DNA of 64,000 nt from Stomoxys calcitrans (GCF_963082655.1 NC_081553.1:35517389-35581388); one strand, 5' to 3'. Positions 33,354 to 45,693 are shown, counted from the stretch's first letter. Numbers and translations are program-made. Notes: generated from the letters alone by a model not told the origin.

Positions 33354-33428
33354 TATGGTGTTTTCGCCAGGCTTCGATCCAGGCGTTCAGCATTGTAGGC
33401 GGGCATGCTAACCTCTTCACTCTGGTGT
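33354..33428 (-). mobile_element. SINE1 head fragment
   Basis: TCGCCAGGCTTCGATCCAGG and GGGCATGCTAACCTC are the tRNA-like head on the minus strand, directly against the DINE 3' end. No body. Confidence 0.85.
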
Positions 33429-33429
33429 T

Positions 33430-33692
33430 TTTACATTTCATCCAAATCTAATAAAAATTTTAATTCTCGGAACTTTAGAAGTCAAAAAGGTGATCGGTTT
33501 TAATTGGGGGCTATGTTTTGTATTAGACCTATCAGGATATTTTCTATAATAGGTTTTGGAGGGGATTACTGGGCTCTGTATATAAAATTTCAGCCAATCA
33601 TATAAAAAATAGAACTTCTAGGACTCAGAAGATAAAATCTAAGTACATGCCTATATTCAATGCCATCGACTTATTTTAATACGAGAGGGGCG
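33430..33692. other. Degenerate array-like sequence
   Basis: Loose similarity to DINE units (AAAATTTCAGCCAATCATAT, GGGGGCTATG). No gene. Confidence 0.4.
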
Positions 33693-33845
33693 CTTCTCTC
33701 GGTAGCTGAGTTGGCAGCTGGGAGCTGGGATCACCAATGCAGGGTTGAATTTCGTCAAGAATCTTTGAACTGTGATATCACAATGACCGAAGATTGATGA
33801 AATGAGTCTGATTTAAAACTGTCACTATAACTTAACTCTAATAGT
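33693..33845 (+). mobile_element. Probable SINE2 copy
   Basis: CGGTAGCTGAGTTGGCAGC resembles the SINE2 head; ATCACCAATGCAGGGTTGAA and the end AACTGTCACTATAACTTAAC parallel the copy at 18072-18228. Diverged, no target duplication seen. Confidence 0.55.
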
Positions 33846-33870
33846 CTAGATTACTAATTGACATCTTCTA

Positions 33871-35175
33871 TTGGGTTGCCTAAAAAGTAATTGCGGATTT
33901 TTCATATAGTCGGCGTTGACAAATTTTTTCAACGGCTTGTGACTCTGTAATTGCATTCTTTCTTCTGTCAGTTATCAGCTGTTACCTTTAGCTTGCTTTA
34001 GAAAAAAAGTGCGCGGAATTTTGTTTACATTTGTTTGTTTGGCGTCAATTTTAATATGGAGCCCACAAAGGAGCATTTTCGTCTTATTTTACTTTATTAT
34101 TTCCGTAAAGGAAAAAACGCGGAGCAGGTTGCTAAAAGGCTACGAGATGTGTATGGTGATAAAGCCTTAAAAGGAAGACAGTGTCAAAATTGGTTTCGCA
34201 AATTCCGTTCTGGAGATTTTTCACTTAAAGATGAGCCACGTTCAGGTCGACCAAATGAAGTTGATGATGACCAAATCAAAGCATTAATCGAATTGAATTG
34301 TCATGTAACTGAGCGTGAGATAGGAGAGAAGTTAAATATACCAAAATCAACCGTTCATTATCACATAAAAAGTCTTGGACTGGTGAAAAAGCTTGACATA
34401 TGGGTACCACATGTATTGAAAGAAATTCATTTAACAAACCGAAGAATCAACGCTTGTGATATGCACCTTAAACGCAATGAATTCGATCCGTTTTTAAAAC
34501 GAATCATAACTGGAGATGAAAAATGGATTGTTTACAACAACGTTAGTCGAAAACGATCATGGTCCAAGCATGGTGAACCAGCTCAAACCACCATCAAAGG
34601 CTGATATCACCACCAAAAGAAGGTTATGCTGTCTGTTTGGTGGCATTGCAAGGGTGTGGTATATTTTGAGCTGCTTCCAAGGAACCAAACGATTGATTCG
34701 GATGTTTACTGTCAACAATTGGACAAATTGAGTACAGCCATCAAGGAGAAGCGACCAGAATTGGTCAATCGTAAAGGTAAAGTCATATTCCACCAGGACA
34801 ACGCTAGACCGCACACATCTTTGGTCACTCACACCAAAAACTTAGTGAGCTTGGCTGGGAACTTTTGATGCATCCACCATATAGCCCTGACCTTGCACCA
34901 TCAGACTACCATTTATTTCGATCTTTACAGAACTCCTTAAATGGTAAAACTTTCGGCAATGATGAGGCTATAAAATCGCACTTGGTTCATTTTTTTGCAG
35001 ATAAAGGCCAGAAGTTCTATGAGCGTGGAATAATAAATTTGCCAGGAAGATGGCAAAAGGTTATCGAACAAAATGGCAATTATACAATATATTTGATTAA
35101 AGTTCATTCTAAGTTTTATTAAAAATGCATTTACTTTCTTTTAAAAAATCCGCAATTACTTTTTGGGCAACCCAC
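33871..35175 (+). mobile_element. Mariner, near full length
   Basis: 1305 bp with inverted ends TTGGGTTGCC(T/C)AAAAAGTAA and TA on both sides (33869-33870, 35176-35177). The last bases of the right end are changed (CCCAC for CCCAA). The parent type of the MITEs at 1461 and 36396 and of the deleted copy at 19292. Confidence 0.95.
34056..35122 (+). pseudogene. Mariner transposase with stop and frameshift
   Basis: About 350 codons, the usual mariner length. I choose the start at MEPTKEHFR (34056), where the family begins, over an in-frame ATG at 34035. Residues ~1-110 are the paired helix-turn-helix DNA-binding region (GRQCQNWFRKFRSGD; GEKLNIPKSTVHYH), followed by the WVPH linker. Catalytic aspartates are visible in TGDEKW, HQDNARPH and APSDYHLF, matching D,D34D. 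Damage: a short scrambled stretch with a stop at about 34602-34604, after which the same frame resumes, and a frameshift at about 34830-34845. An extra arginine codon occurs in LTNRRINACD. Recently lost function. Confidence 0.95.
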
Positions 35176-35177
35176 TA

Positions 35178-36305
35178 GTTGCCACATTGTCCTATAACTC
35201 CAAGTCAACGGCTTATTCAATTTTGACCTATATTTACTTATAGCACATATCAGCCTATAAGATATTAATTTCTAAATCTCTCACTTAATGCAGATATGTC
35301 GACTATTGATTCATACATTTTTTTATAAATACAATAAATAGCTATTCCTGGAATTCCATTAAATCAGTAACAACTAACTGCCCTTAGTCAGTAATTACTG
35401 TCATATAAATGTAAAATTACTAACATTTTTTTTTTATAATTACAACAGTAATTTGTCAAATAAAATAGCAGAATAAAAAGAAAAATCACAAGGCATAAAT
35501 CACAAGGCTCGGAAATCAACGATTATTAGTGCAACATTTAATTACCATTTTTTTTAACGATTACATGACAGCATGTGATGTTTTAACAAAAAAAAAAAAA
35601 AAAAAATCACTAAAACATGTCTATTAATAAATCTTTTCTCAAAAAAACTTAATTAATTTTTTCCCATTTTTTCTCTATTGCAGCTACAGATGTGACATTT
35701 TTTTTTTTGATACATCCATATGAATTAAATCAATATGCAAAATTGTTAATTAAAAACCATTCGTTCGTGAGTCTCGTGTTTTTTTTTTCGTGGTCACCAG
35801 CAACCAACCAGCTTACGTACTCCTCACTGGTGTAATCTACAGCAAATTAGTTTTTGTTTTCTTTTTTTTTTGCCAAAAAATCATAACAGCAACTTAAATA
35901 AAATTGTCAAAAAAAGGGAGTAGCAAAATAAGCCAGCCGTCAAAAAAAAGGTGCTAACCACTCTTAAAATAAAAGCTCTGGCACTGCAACCCTTAACAAA
36001 AATAAAGTGCAAAAATCCACATAAAGTGTTAAATTCTTTGCCTGAATAAAAATTTATAAGCCGGGCAAAAAAAAAAAAACAAAAACAAACAAAACACACA
36101 CAAAACACACGACAAGTTCCATTGAGTTACTGTGTCATCATCATCACCTGCCTTTTCAAGTTGGGCTACGCTCGAGCGCCTTTGACTATTCTGTTAAGCT
36201 TATTCATCGACAACATTCTGCGTTTTTTTGCCGCCTAATGTGATATGTAAGTACCACCTAAAGCCAATTAACCTATTTGCGATAGATAACACTATGCTAC
36301 AAATT
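35178..36305. other. AT-rich interval; possible non-coding exon 35684-36246
   Basis: No coding region. A strong pyrimidine tract and acceptor (TTTTTTCTCTATTGCAG, ends 35683) and a strong donor (GATATGTAAGTA, GT at 36247) bracket 563 bp that resembles fly untranslated leader. This is consensus matching only. Confidence 0.3.
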
Positions 36306-36395
36306 TTTATACCCACCACCGAAGGATGGGGGCATGTTAATTTTATCATACCGTTTGCAACACATCGAAATATCCATTTCCGACCCTATAATGCA

Positions 36396-36628
36396 TTGTG
36401 CCCAAAAAGTAATTGCGGATTTTTTAAAAGAAAGTAAATGCATTTTTAATAAAACTTAGAATGAACTTTAATCAAATATATTTTTTTTACACTTTTTTTC
36501 TAAGGCAAGCTAAAAGTAACAGCTGATAACTGACAGAAGAAAGAATGCAATTACAGAGTCACAAGCTGTGAAAAATTTGTCAACGCCGACTATATGAAAA
36601 ATCCGCAATTACTTTTTGGGCAACCCAA
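36396..36628 (-). mobile_element. Mariner-derived MITE
   Basis: Reverse orientation of the MITE at 1461-1696, with the same internal join (GTGTAAAAAAA then TATATTT when read on the minus strand). The left terminal repeat has lost three bases; the right is intact and followed by TA. Confidence 0.9.
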
Positions 36629-36744
36629 TATATATATTCTTGATCAGCGTACAAATCTAAGACGATCTAGTCATGTCCGTCCGTCTGTATGTTGAAATCA
36701 CTCTACAGTCTTTCAAAATAGAGATATTCAGCTGAAACTTTGCA

Positions 36745-37070
36745 AATGCAAATTTTTTTTTGCAAATTTTGCCCATGAACATTCCAATAAGGAACAAGGG
36801 CAAACATCTCACATATCAATGAGTGCTGTCCGATTCAAGTTTAAGCTCAATGATAAGGGGCTTCCTTTTACAGCCGAGTCCGAACGGCGTGCCGCATTGC
36901 GACAACTCTTTGGAGAGAAGTCTTACATGGCATAGTACCTCATAAATGTCGCCAGCATTAGAAGGGGAAAACCACCGCTGATAAAATTTTCTGATGGTCT
37001 CGCCAGGATTCGAACCCAGGCGTTCAGCGTCATAGGCGGACATGCTAATCTCTGCGCTACGGTGGCCTCC
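36745..37070 (-). mobile_element. SINE1, intact, with 15 bp target duplication
   Basis: AGCTGAAACTTTGCA is present exactly at 36730-36744 and 37071-37085. Head GGCCACCGTAGCGCAGAG (minus strand) has box A, GGGTTCGAATCC is a perfect box B, body full length, tail with an A run. Best-defined SINE1 in the window and a useful reference for its limits (326 bp). Confidence 0.97.
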
Positions 37071-39479
37071 AGCTGAAACTTTGCACAGATTGTTTTTTTG
37101 TCCATAAGCAGGTTAAGTTCGAAGATGGGCTATATCGGACTATATCTTGATAGAGCCCCCATATAGACCGTTCCCCGATTTAGCCCATAAAAGCCATATT
37201 TGTTATCCGATTTTGCTGAAATTTGGGACAGTGAGTTTTGTTAGACCCTTTGATATCCCTCTTCAATTTAACCCTGATCGGTTCAGATTTGGATATAGCT
37301 GCCATATAGACCGATCACTCGATTTGGGGTCTAAGGCCCATAAAAGGCTCACTTATTGTCCGATATTGCTGAAATTTAGCACTGTGAGTTGTGTTAGGCC
37401 CTTTGACATCCTTCTCCAATTTGGCTTACGTCGATCCAGATTGAGATATAGCTGCCATATAGACCGATATCTCGATTTAAGGTTTTGGGTCCATAAAAGG
37501 CGCATTTATTATCCGATCTTACTGAAATTCGGGACAGTGAGTTGAGTTAAACCACTCGACCTACTTTTGCAATATGGCACGGATCGGTTAAGATTTGGAT
37601 ATCGCTGCCATATAGACCAATATCTCGATTTAAGGTTTTGGGTCTATAAAAGGCGCATTTATTATCCGATTTTGCTGAAATTCAGGACAGTGAGTTGTGT
37701 TAGGCCCTTTGATATTCTTCTTCAATTTAGGCCAGATCGGTTCAGATTTGGATATAGCTGTCATATGGACCGATCCGCCGATTTAGGGTCTTAGGCCCAT
37801 AAAAGGCGCATTTATTATCCGATTTTGCTGAAATTCGAGACAGTCAGTTGTGTTAGGACCTTCGACATCCTTCTTCAATATGACACGGATCGGTTCAGAT
37901 TTGGATATAGCTGCCATATAGACCGATCTCTCGATTTAAGGTTTTGGGTCCATAAATGCGCATTTATTATCCGATCTTGCTGAAATTCGGGACAGTGAGT
38001 TGTGTTAGGCCCCTCGACATCCTTTTTCAAGTTGGCCTAGATCGGTCAAGATTTGGATATAGCTGCCATATGGACCGATCCGCCGATTTAGGGTCTTAGG
38101 CCCATAAAAGGCGAACTTATTGTCCGATATTGCTGAAATTCAGGACAGTGAGTTAAGTTAAGCCCCTTGACGTACTTCTGCAATATGGCACAGATCGGTT
38201 CAGATTTAGATATAGCTGCCATATAGACCGATCTCTCGATTTAAATTTTTGATCCCATAAAAGGCGCATTTATGTCTGATTTCGCCGAAATTTAGGACAG
38301 AGAGTTAAGTTAAGCCACTCGACGTACTCCCACAATATGGTTCGGATCGGTTCAGATTTGGATATAGCTGCCATATAGACCGATCTCTCGATTTAAGGTT
38401 TTGGGCCCATTTATTATCCGATGTTGCAGAAATTTGGGACAGTAAGTTATGTTAGGCCCTCAAACATCTTTTTTCAATTTGACTCAAATCGGTTCAGATT
38501 TGGATATAGCTGCCATATAGACCGATCTTCCGATAAAGGGTCTGAAGACCATTAAAGCTTTATTTATTACCCGATTTCGCTGAAATTTAAAACAGTAGGT
38601 TATTTTAAGCCTCCCGATATCTGACATTAATATGATTCACGTCGGACTATATTTCGATATAGCTGCCATATAGACCGATCTGCCGATAAAGTGCCTGAAG
38701 CCCATAAAAGCTTATTTTTATTCGATTTCGCTGAAATTTGGAATAGTGCGCAGTTTTATGCCTCTTAACATCCGGCCCAAGCATGGTTCACATTGGACTA
38801 CATTTCGATGTAGCTGCCATATAGACCGATCTGCCGATAAATGGAATGAAGCCCATAAAAGCTTTATTTATTACCCGATTTCGCTGAAATTTGAAATGGT
38901 GCGCAGTTTTATGCCTCCCATCATCCGGCCCAAATATGGTACACATCGGACTTGATTTAGATATAGCTGCCATATAGACCGATCTGCCGATAAAGGGTCT
39001 GAAGCCCATAAAAGCTTTATTTTTTAACCGATTTCGCTGAAATGTGGAATAGTGCGCAGTTTTATGCCTCCCAACATCCGGCCCGAATATGGTACATATC
39101 GGACTTTATTTAGATATAGCTGAAATATAGACCGATCTCCCCATAAGGGTACTGAAGCCAATAAAAGCTTTATTTATTACCCGATTTCGCTGCAATTTGA
39201 ATCAGTGAATTTTACTGAGCCTCACGATATCCGACCTTAATATGGTTCAGATTGGTTTATAATTGGATATATCTGCCAAAAAGACCAATATTTTGTTCTA
39301 CAAAATTGAATAATGACATGTATATTAGACCACTCAATGTCCGTGCCGAATTTGGGTGCTTAAGTTGTCCAACTTTCACCGGATTGTGACGCAATGGGGT
39401 TTACATATATACCCAAGGTGGTGGGTAAACAAAGTTTGGCCCGGCCGAACTTAATGCCTTTTTCTTGTTTTTAATTCCT

Positions 39480-40350
39480 TTTTTTTTTGATAGGACAGGG
39501 AAGGTTGATTGCGCTCTGACACGTTAATTTGAGTACAATATTTTCTCGGTCGTCCTACATGACAGTTTGGTATTGTTTTTATAGGGAGGAGGGGGTTGGT
39601 CCCCCCCGACGCTAAGACCCAAAAGACAATTTATTTTAGTCCTTTATCCAGGTCTTCTTGTCGTGTTGAACGGTAGCACGTGATCCAGGTACTAAAATCT
39701 TTATATCAACATTAGAATCGAACTCTACTGTCATAGACTTTTCTTTTAATTGACATATTATCCCGATCGAACTACACGTCCTATTGAAGGGTATTTAGTG
39801 TTTGGGTCGTTCTCAGACTCTGTCCCCAATGTGTATACCAGATTCGTAGTCAACTTCCAAAGACCTTTCATTCGATACCTATTTTGTGATTTCGATACTC
39901 ATTACTCAAGTGCCTTCAGACACAAAAAAATAAATTTGTATGTCAGATTTGTATACTACTTTAAAATACCTTTCATTTGATACCCATATTGCCTAAAGTG
40001 GTAAAAGTGCCCTGTTGGGCGGTGTTTTTGGGGGTGGGGACTCCCCCGGCACTTAGGGCGACATTTCAATGCCAAGATCTTACTCTACTCATAAATACCT
40101 TTCATTTGATACCCATATTGTCTTAATGGGTAAATATGTCCGTTCGGATGGGTTTTGGTATGGAGCGTCCCAATTTTGACCCCAAAATTTTATTCCAATT
40201 TCGTGTTTTTTGAGGTACCATAAAGTGCCGTGCAAAACTTCGCTTAAATCGGTGCACCTATCTCCGAGATCTAGTGTTTTTGAAAATGGGGGTATGGTGC
40301 ACTTATATAAGCCCTGTTGAAGGAGTTCGTAAATAATGCCTTCTAAAATA
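39480..40350 (+). mobile_element. Element D, head lost
   Basis: Several internal units with TACCTTTCATTTGATACCCA at about 39966 and 40098, G/C-run segments (TCCCCCCCGACG, GGACTCCCCCGG) and the D-specific stretch CCTATCTCCGAGATCTAGTG near the 3' end. No tail of ACAAAC type seen. Confidence 0.65.
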
Positions 40351-40405
40351 CCGCTGAAAACAGACCTCTTTTCTTAATTTTTAGAATGTCTTAAATTATA
40401 AAAAA

Positions 40406-43192
40406 CAATTAAAAGCGTGCTAAGTTCATCCGGGCCGAATTTTGAATACCCTCCACCATGGATCGCATTTGTCGAGTTCTCCTCCCGGCATCTCTTCTTA
40501 GGCAAAAAAGGATATAGGAAAAGATTTGCTCTGCTATTAGAGCGATATCAAGATATGGTCCGGCATGGACCACAATTAAATTATATGTTGGAGACCTGTG
40601 TAAAATGTTAGCTAATTCGAATAAGAATTGCGCCCTTTGGGGGCTCAAGAAGTAAAATAGGGAGATCGATTCATATGGGAGCTGTATCAGGCTATAGACC
40701 GATTCATATTATAATAAACACGTATGTTGATGGTCATGGGGGGATCCGCCGTACAAAATTTCAGGCAAATCGGATAATAATTGCGACCTGTAGAGGCTCA
40801 AGAAGTCAAGATCCCACATCGGTTTATATGGCAGCTATATCAGGTTATGAACCATACTTGGCACAGTTGTTGGATATCATAATAAAAAACATTATGCAAA
40901 AATTCATTCAAATCGGATAAGAATTGCGCCCTCTGGAAGCTCAAGAAGTCATGACCCAAGATCGGTTTAAATGACAGCTATATCAGGTTATGAACCGATT
41001 TGAACCATACTCGGCACAGTTGTTGAATATCATAACAAAACACGTCGTGCAAAGTTTCATTCCAATCGGATAAGAATTGCGCACTCTAGAGGCTCAAGAA
41101 GTCAAGACCCAAGATCGGTATATATGGCAGCTATATCAAAAGATGGACCGCTTTGAACCATACTTGGCACAGTTGTTGGATATCAAACAAACTACGTCGT
41201 GCATTTTCCATTTTCATTCCAATCGGATGAGAATAGCGCCCTCTAGAGGCGCAAGAATTCAAGACCTAAGATCGGTTTATATGACAGCTATATAAGGTTA
41301 TGGACCAATTTAAACCTTACTTAGCACAGTTGTTGGAAGTCATAGCGTAACACGTCGTGCAAAATTTCAATCCAATCGGATAAGAATTGCGCCCTCTAGA
41401 GGCTCAAGAAGTCAAGACCCAAAATAGGTTTATATGGAAGCTATATCAGGTTATGAACCGATTTGATCCATACTTGGTACAGTTGTTGAATATGATAACA
41501 AACTACGTCGTGCAAAATTTCATTCCAAATGGATAAGAATTTCGCCCTCTAGAGGCCCAAGAAGGCAAAACCCAAGATCGGTTTATATGGCAGCTATATC
41601 AGGTTATGAACCGATTTGAACCTTACATAGCACAGTTGTTTGATATCATAAAACATGCGTCATGCAAAATTTCAAGCACATCGGATAGGAATTGCGCCCT
41701 CTAGTGGCTCAAGCACTCAAGATTCATGATCGGTTTATATGACAGCTATATCAGATTATGAATCGACTTGAACCTTACTTAGCACAGTTGTTGGAAGTCA
41801 TAGCGAAATACGTCGTGCAAAATGTCAATCCAATCGGAATGGTATTGCGCCCTCTAGAGGCTCCAGAAGTTAAAACCCAAGATCGGTTTGTGTGGCAGCT
41901 ATATCGGGTTATCATCACATTTGAACCATACTTGGCACAGTTGTTGGATATCATAACAAAATACTTCGCGCACAATTTTATTCCAATCGGATGAGAATTG
42001 CGCCCTCTATAGGCTCATGTAGTCAAGACCCAAGATCGGTTTGTATAGCGGCTACATCAGGTTATCATCACATTTGAATCATACTTGGCACAGTTGTTGG
42101 ATATCATAACAAACTACGTCGTGCAAAATTTCATTCCAATCGGATGAGAATTGCGCCCTCTAGAGGTTCAAGAAGTCAAGTCCCCCAGATCGGTTTATAT
42201 GGCAGCTATATCAGGTTATGGACCGATTTTAACCATACTTAACACAGTTGTTGGATATCATGTCAAACTACGTCGTGCAAGATATCATTCCAATCGGATA
42301 AGAATTGCGCACTCTAGAGGCTCAAGAAGTCAAGAACCAAGATCGGTTTATATGGCATCTATATTAGGTTATAAATCGATTTGATCCTTACTTGGCACAG
42401 TTGTTGGATATCATAACAAAACACGTCGTGCAAAATTTCATTCCAATCGGATAAGAACTGCGCCCTCTAGAGGCTCAAGAAGTCAAGACCCATGAGCGGT
42501 TTATATGACAGCTATATCAGGATATGGACCAATTCGAACCATACTTGACACAGTTGTTGGATATGATAAAAAAACACGTCGTGCAAAATCTCATTCCAAT
42601 AGGATAAGAATTGCGCCCTCTAGAGGCCCAAGAAGTCGAGACCCAAGATCGGTTTGTATGGCAGCTATATCAGGGTATCATCACATTTCAACCATACTTG
42701 GCACAGTAAATTTCATTCAAGTCGGATAAAAATTGCGCCCTCTAGAGGTTCAAGAAGTCAAGTCCCCCAGATCGGTTTATATGGCAGCTATATCAGGTTA
42801 TGGACCGATTTTAATCATACTTAGCACAGTTGTTGGATATCATGTCAAACTACGTCGTGCAAAATATCATTCCAATCGGATAAGAATTGCGCACTCTATA
42901 GGCCCAAGAAGTCAAGACCCAAGATCGGTATATATGACAGCTGTTTCAAAGCAGGGACCGATATGACTCATTTACAACCCTAACCGACCTACACTAATAA
43001 GAAGTATTTGTGCAAAATTTCAAGCGGCTAGGTTCACTCCTTCGAAAGTTAGCGTGCTTTCGACAGACAGACGGACGGACGGACGGACATGGCTAGATCG
43101 ACATATATGGGGTCTCAGACGAATATTTCGAGTAGTTACAAACAGAATGATTAATTTAGTATACCCCCATCCTATGGTGGAGGGTACAAAAA
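40406..43192 (-). mobile_element. DINE-like element, family E, long and complete
   Basis: 3' end at left (CAATTAAAAGCGTGCTAAG, hairpin decayed to TTCATCCGGGCCGAA), about fifteen 153 bp units, and at right the 5' block (ACGGACGGACATGGCTAG) and fold-back TACCCCCATCCTATGGTGGAGGGTA. GGCTCAAG landmarks at 41091, 41248, 41401, 41554, 41706 and 41859 fix the period. A four-unit higher-order repeat is visible at 42127-42890. Confidence 0.93.
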
Positions 43193-44136
43193 TGCGTATG
43201 TCTTTGGAATGCCTCCGGACTTTTTTGCTGCACATCCATTTCCGCCGCTGGGAATGTGTTGTTTAAACACTAATTGACAACTCTTTGCATTGTTGTATTG
43301 AGGGAATAAGTTTGACAACGATTTTTTGCGTAAAGTGAAATTGCCTTTCTTCAGTTCGTTTCTTTTTATAATAATTTAATCACAAAGTTGAGTTTCTTAA
43401 AAATTTTCCCTTAAAAAATTTCATAAAAATAATTTTATATTAAGTTTAGCTATGCATATCGAATGTTGCTTATGGACGATTACAGAGTTTCACCATCTCA
43501 CCATTTGTATGTCTCCACGCGCTTGGCACACTAGCTCTCTCCTAGGCAACATGCTACCAAGTAATCGTCAAAGACTAACTGAGTAGCATCGAAAATACTT
43601 TGCATTGCACTCAAGTGGAAATGAAATCTCAGGATGCACATCCCTATCCCTATCAGCTGGTAGAACCTGGGCATGCGACATAAGGCAAAAGGCTTTACTG
43701 ATGGTGATGATATCGATGGTGTGGTTATGTCTTTCGACATAAACACGTGCATCATCATCATCATTGGCATGCAACAGCTACGGCAGCAGCTTTGTGAAAT
43801 AACGATCCCACCAACTACCATCCAACGAAGTGTCGCGGCTTACAAACGCCTTTAGGTGCTCCTTTGCCAATACCGGTTTGTCCTAGTGCAACGGTTAGCG
43901 ATACGTGTGTTGTTGTATGTAAGACAAGTGGTGGCAGCTCATTCACTCAATGTCTTCTGTCTTTAATTTTTTTCACTTTTTTTTCCATAAAATATAAATA
44001 ACCTGAAGTGTGAATTCAAAGTATGCATGAGCAGGCTATTTGTCACATTATGGGCGCTACACAATCACCTGCCAATGGTATGTGAGGCACAGTGTTTTAA
44101 ATCATATGGAAAAATATTAAAAATTTAACTAAAACC
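43193..44136. other. Repeat-poor interval
   Basis: No gene or element recognised. CAT triplets at 43752-43763. Short open frames on both strands have no recognisable domain. Confidence 0.45.
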
Positions 44137-44685
44137 AGTAAAATCGTACTAAGTTCGGCCGGGTCGAATCTTGGGAACCCTCCACCATGGTTACCGCCAA
44201 AAATTCACATAAACTAAACTTAGTTGAGAGGTCGTAATATTAATCTACATAGCATACTTCTGTCAAACCAGCAAAAATTAAAGCTTCTAGGAACCCAACC
44301 CTGATGATCTAAAGACCGGTTTACATGGGAGCTATATCACGTTATAGACAGATTTAAACTGTACTTGGCACAGTTGTTGGAAGTCATAACGGAACACTAT
44401 GAACAAAATTTCAGCCAAATCTGACATATATTGCTGCTTCCAGGGGCTCAAGAAGTCAAATCGGGATATCGGGGAGGTTGCCCATTTGCAACCTCCAATG
44501 ACCTACATTTCTGGGCAAAATTTCAAGCGACTAGCTTTACGCGTTTGACCGCTATCGTGATTTCGACAGACGGACGGACATGGCTAGATCGACTCAGAAT
44601 GTCGATACGATCCATAATTCATATACTTTATGGGGGTCGCAGATCGATATTTCGAGATATTACAAACGAAATGATTAGATTAGTA
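44137..44685 (-). mobile_element. DINE-like element, family C, short
   Basis: 3' end at left (AGTAAAATCGTACTAAG, TTCGGCCGGGTCGAA), about one to two units, then 5' block (GACGGACGGACATGGCTAG). The terminal fold-back is replaced by the A-type fragment that follows. Confidence 0.8.
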
Positions 44686-44686
44686 T

Positions 44687-44972
44687 AGGCTTTGAATACC
44701 CACCACCTCGGCTATTTATGTAAACCATCATTGGCCATAATTCGATGAAAAAGATTATTTATGCCCCCATAGTAGCTGTACCGAAATATAGTCCGATTTG
44801 GACTAACTTCGGGACGGATATTGAGTGGTCTAATAAGTCATTGTTCAACATAAGTCACTATTCCAAATTTCAGCGAAATCGGATTATAAATGCGCCTTTT
44901 ATGGACCCAAGACCTTAAGTCGTGAGATCGATCTATATGGTAGCTTTATCCAAATCTAAACCGATCTAGGCC
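44687..44972 (-). mobile_element. DINE-like fragment, family A
   Basis: Starts with TTTGAATACCCACCACCTCGG, the inner side of an A-type 3' end without its hairpin, then about one and a half units, stopping at a different tandem repeat. Confidence 0.75.
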
Positions 44973-45693
44973 GATTTTTCGAAAAAGGCTATATCCCATG
45001 AAAGACTTCGAATTTTCGAACACCTAAAAATTTTTCAGATTTTGCACGGATGAAAAACCACTACAAAGCCATGCTAAATAAACCGAAAACATTGCAGTTT
45101 CTTCGAAAAATACCATAGATATCGAAAAAAAAACTCAACTTTTGGAGTTCAAAAAACCTCACCTCGAAACTGTTATAATTCCTCCTTGAAACTGTCATAA
45201 CTCCTCCAAAAGCTCGAATTTCGAAAATTTCGGGGCAATTCTGGATTGGGCACGCCCTTGGCAATCGACTCATATGCAAATCTTTTCGAAAATCAAACCT
45301 TGGAACTTTTGTCCATTTTTCGAAGAAGGCTATATGAAAAACTTCGAATTTTCGAACAACCAAAAATTTTCCAGATTTTGTACGGATGAAAAGCCATTAT
45401 AAAGCCGTGCCCAATAAACCGAAAGCATTGCAGTTCCTTCGAAAAATATCATAGATATAGAAAAAAAAAACAATTTTTGGAGTTCGAAAACACCTCGAAA
45501 CTGTTATTATTCGTCCTTGAAACTATCATAACTCCTCGAAAAGCTCGAATTTCGAAAATATCTAAGAAAATCTGGATTGGGCACGCACTTGGCAATCGAT
45601 TCATGTGCAAATATTTCCGAAAATCAAACTTTGGAATTTTTGTCCATTTTTCGAAAAAGGCTATATGAAAAATTTCGAATTTTCGAACACCTA
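44973..45693. repeat. Tandem duplication of a ~331-341 bp TTCGAA-rich unit
   Basis: CATTTTTCGAA-type starts at about 44973, 45314 and 45645 (the third unit is cut after ~50 bp). Each unit carries CTGGATTGGGCACGC, GGCAATCGA and many TTCGAA sites. No protein domain; identity unknown. Confidence 0.85.

Larger units (their letters stand above)
36306..39467 (+). mobile_element. DINE-like element, family A, long and complete, with two nested insertions
   Basis: 5' end TTTTTATACCCACCACCGAA (fold-back with GGATGGGGGCATG), 5' block split by a mariner MITE (36396-36628) and a SINE1 (36745-37070), then about fourteen ~152 bp units from 37090 to 39380, and 3' end with TTTGGCCCGGCCGAA and CTTTTTCTTG. Units change character along the array: CTCGATTTAAGG types first, CCGATAAAGGGTCTGAAG types after 38520. 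Without the nested pieces it is about 2.6 kb. Confidence 0.93.

Noticed and set aside
43054..43266. Open frame with TDRRTDGRT repeat
   Set aside because: It is the ACGGACGG-rich 5' block of a DINE read through into flanking DNA.
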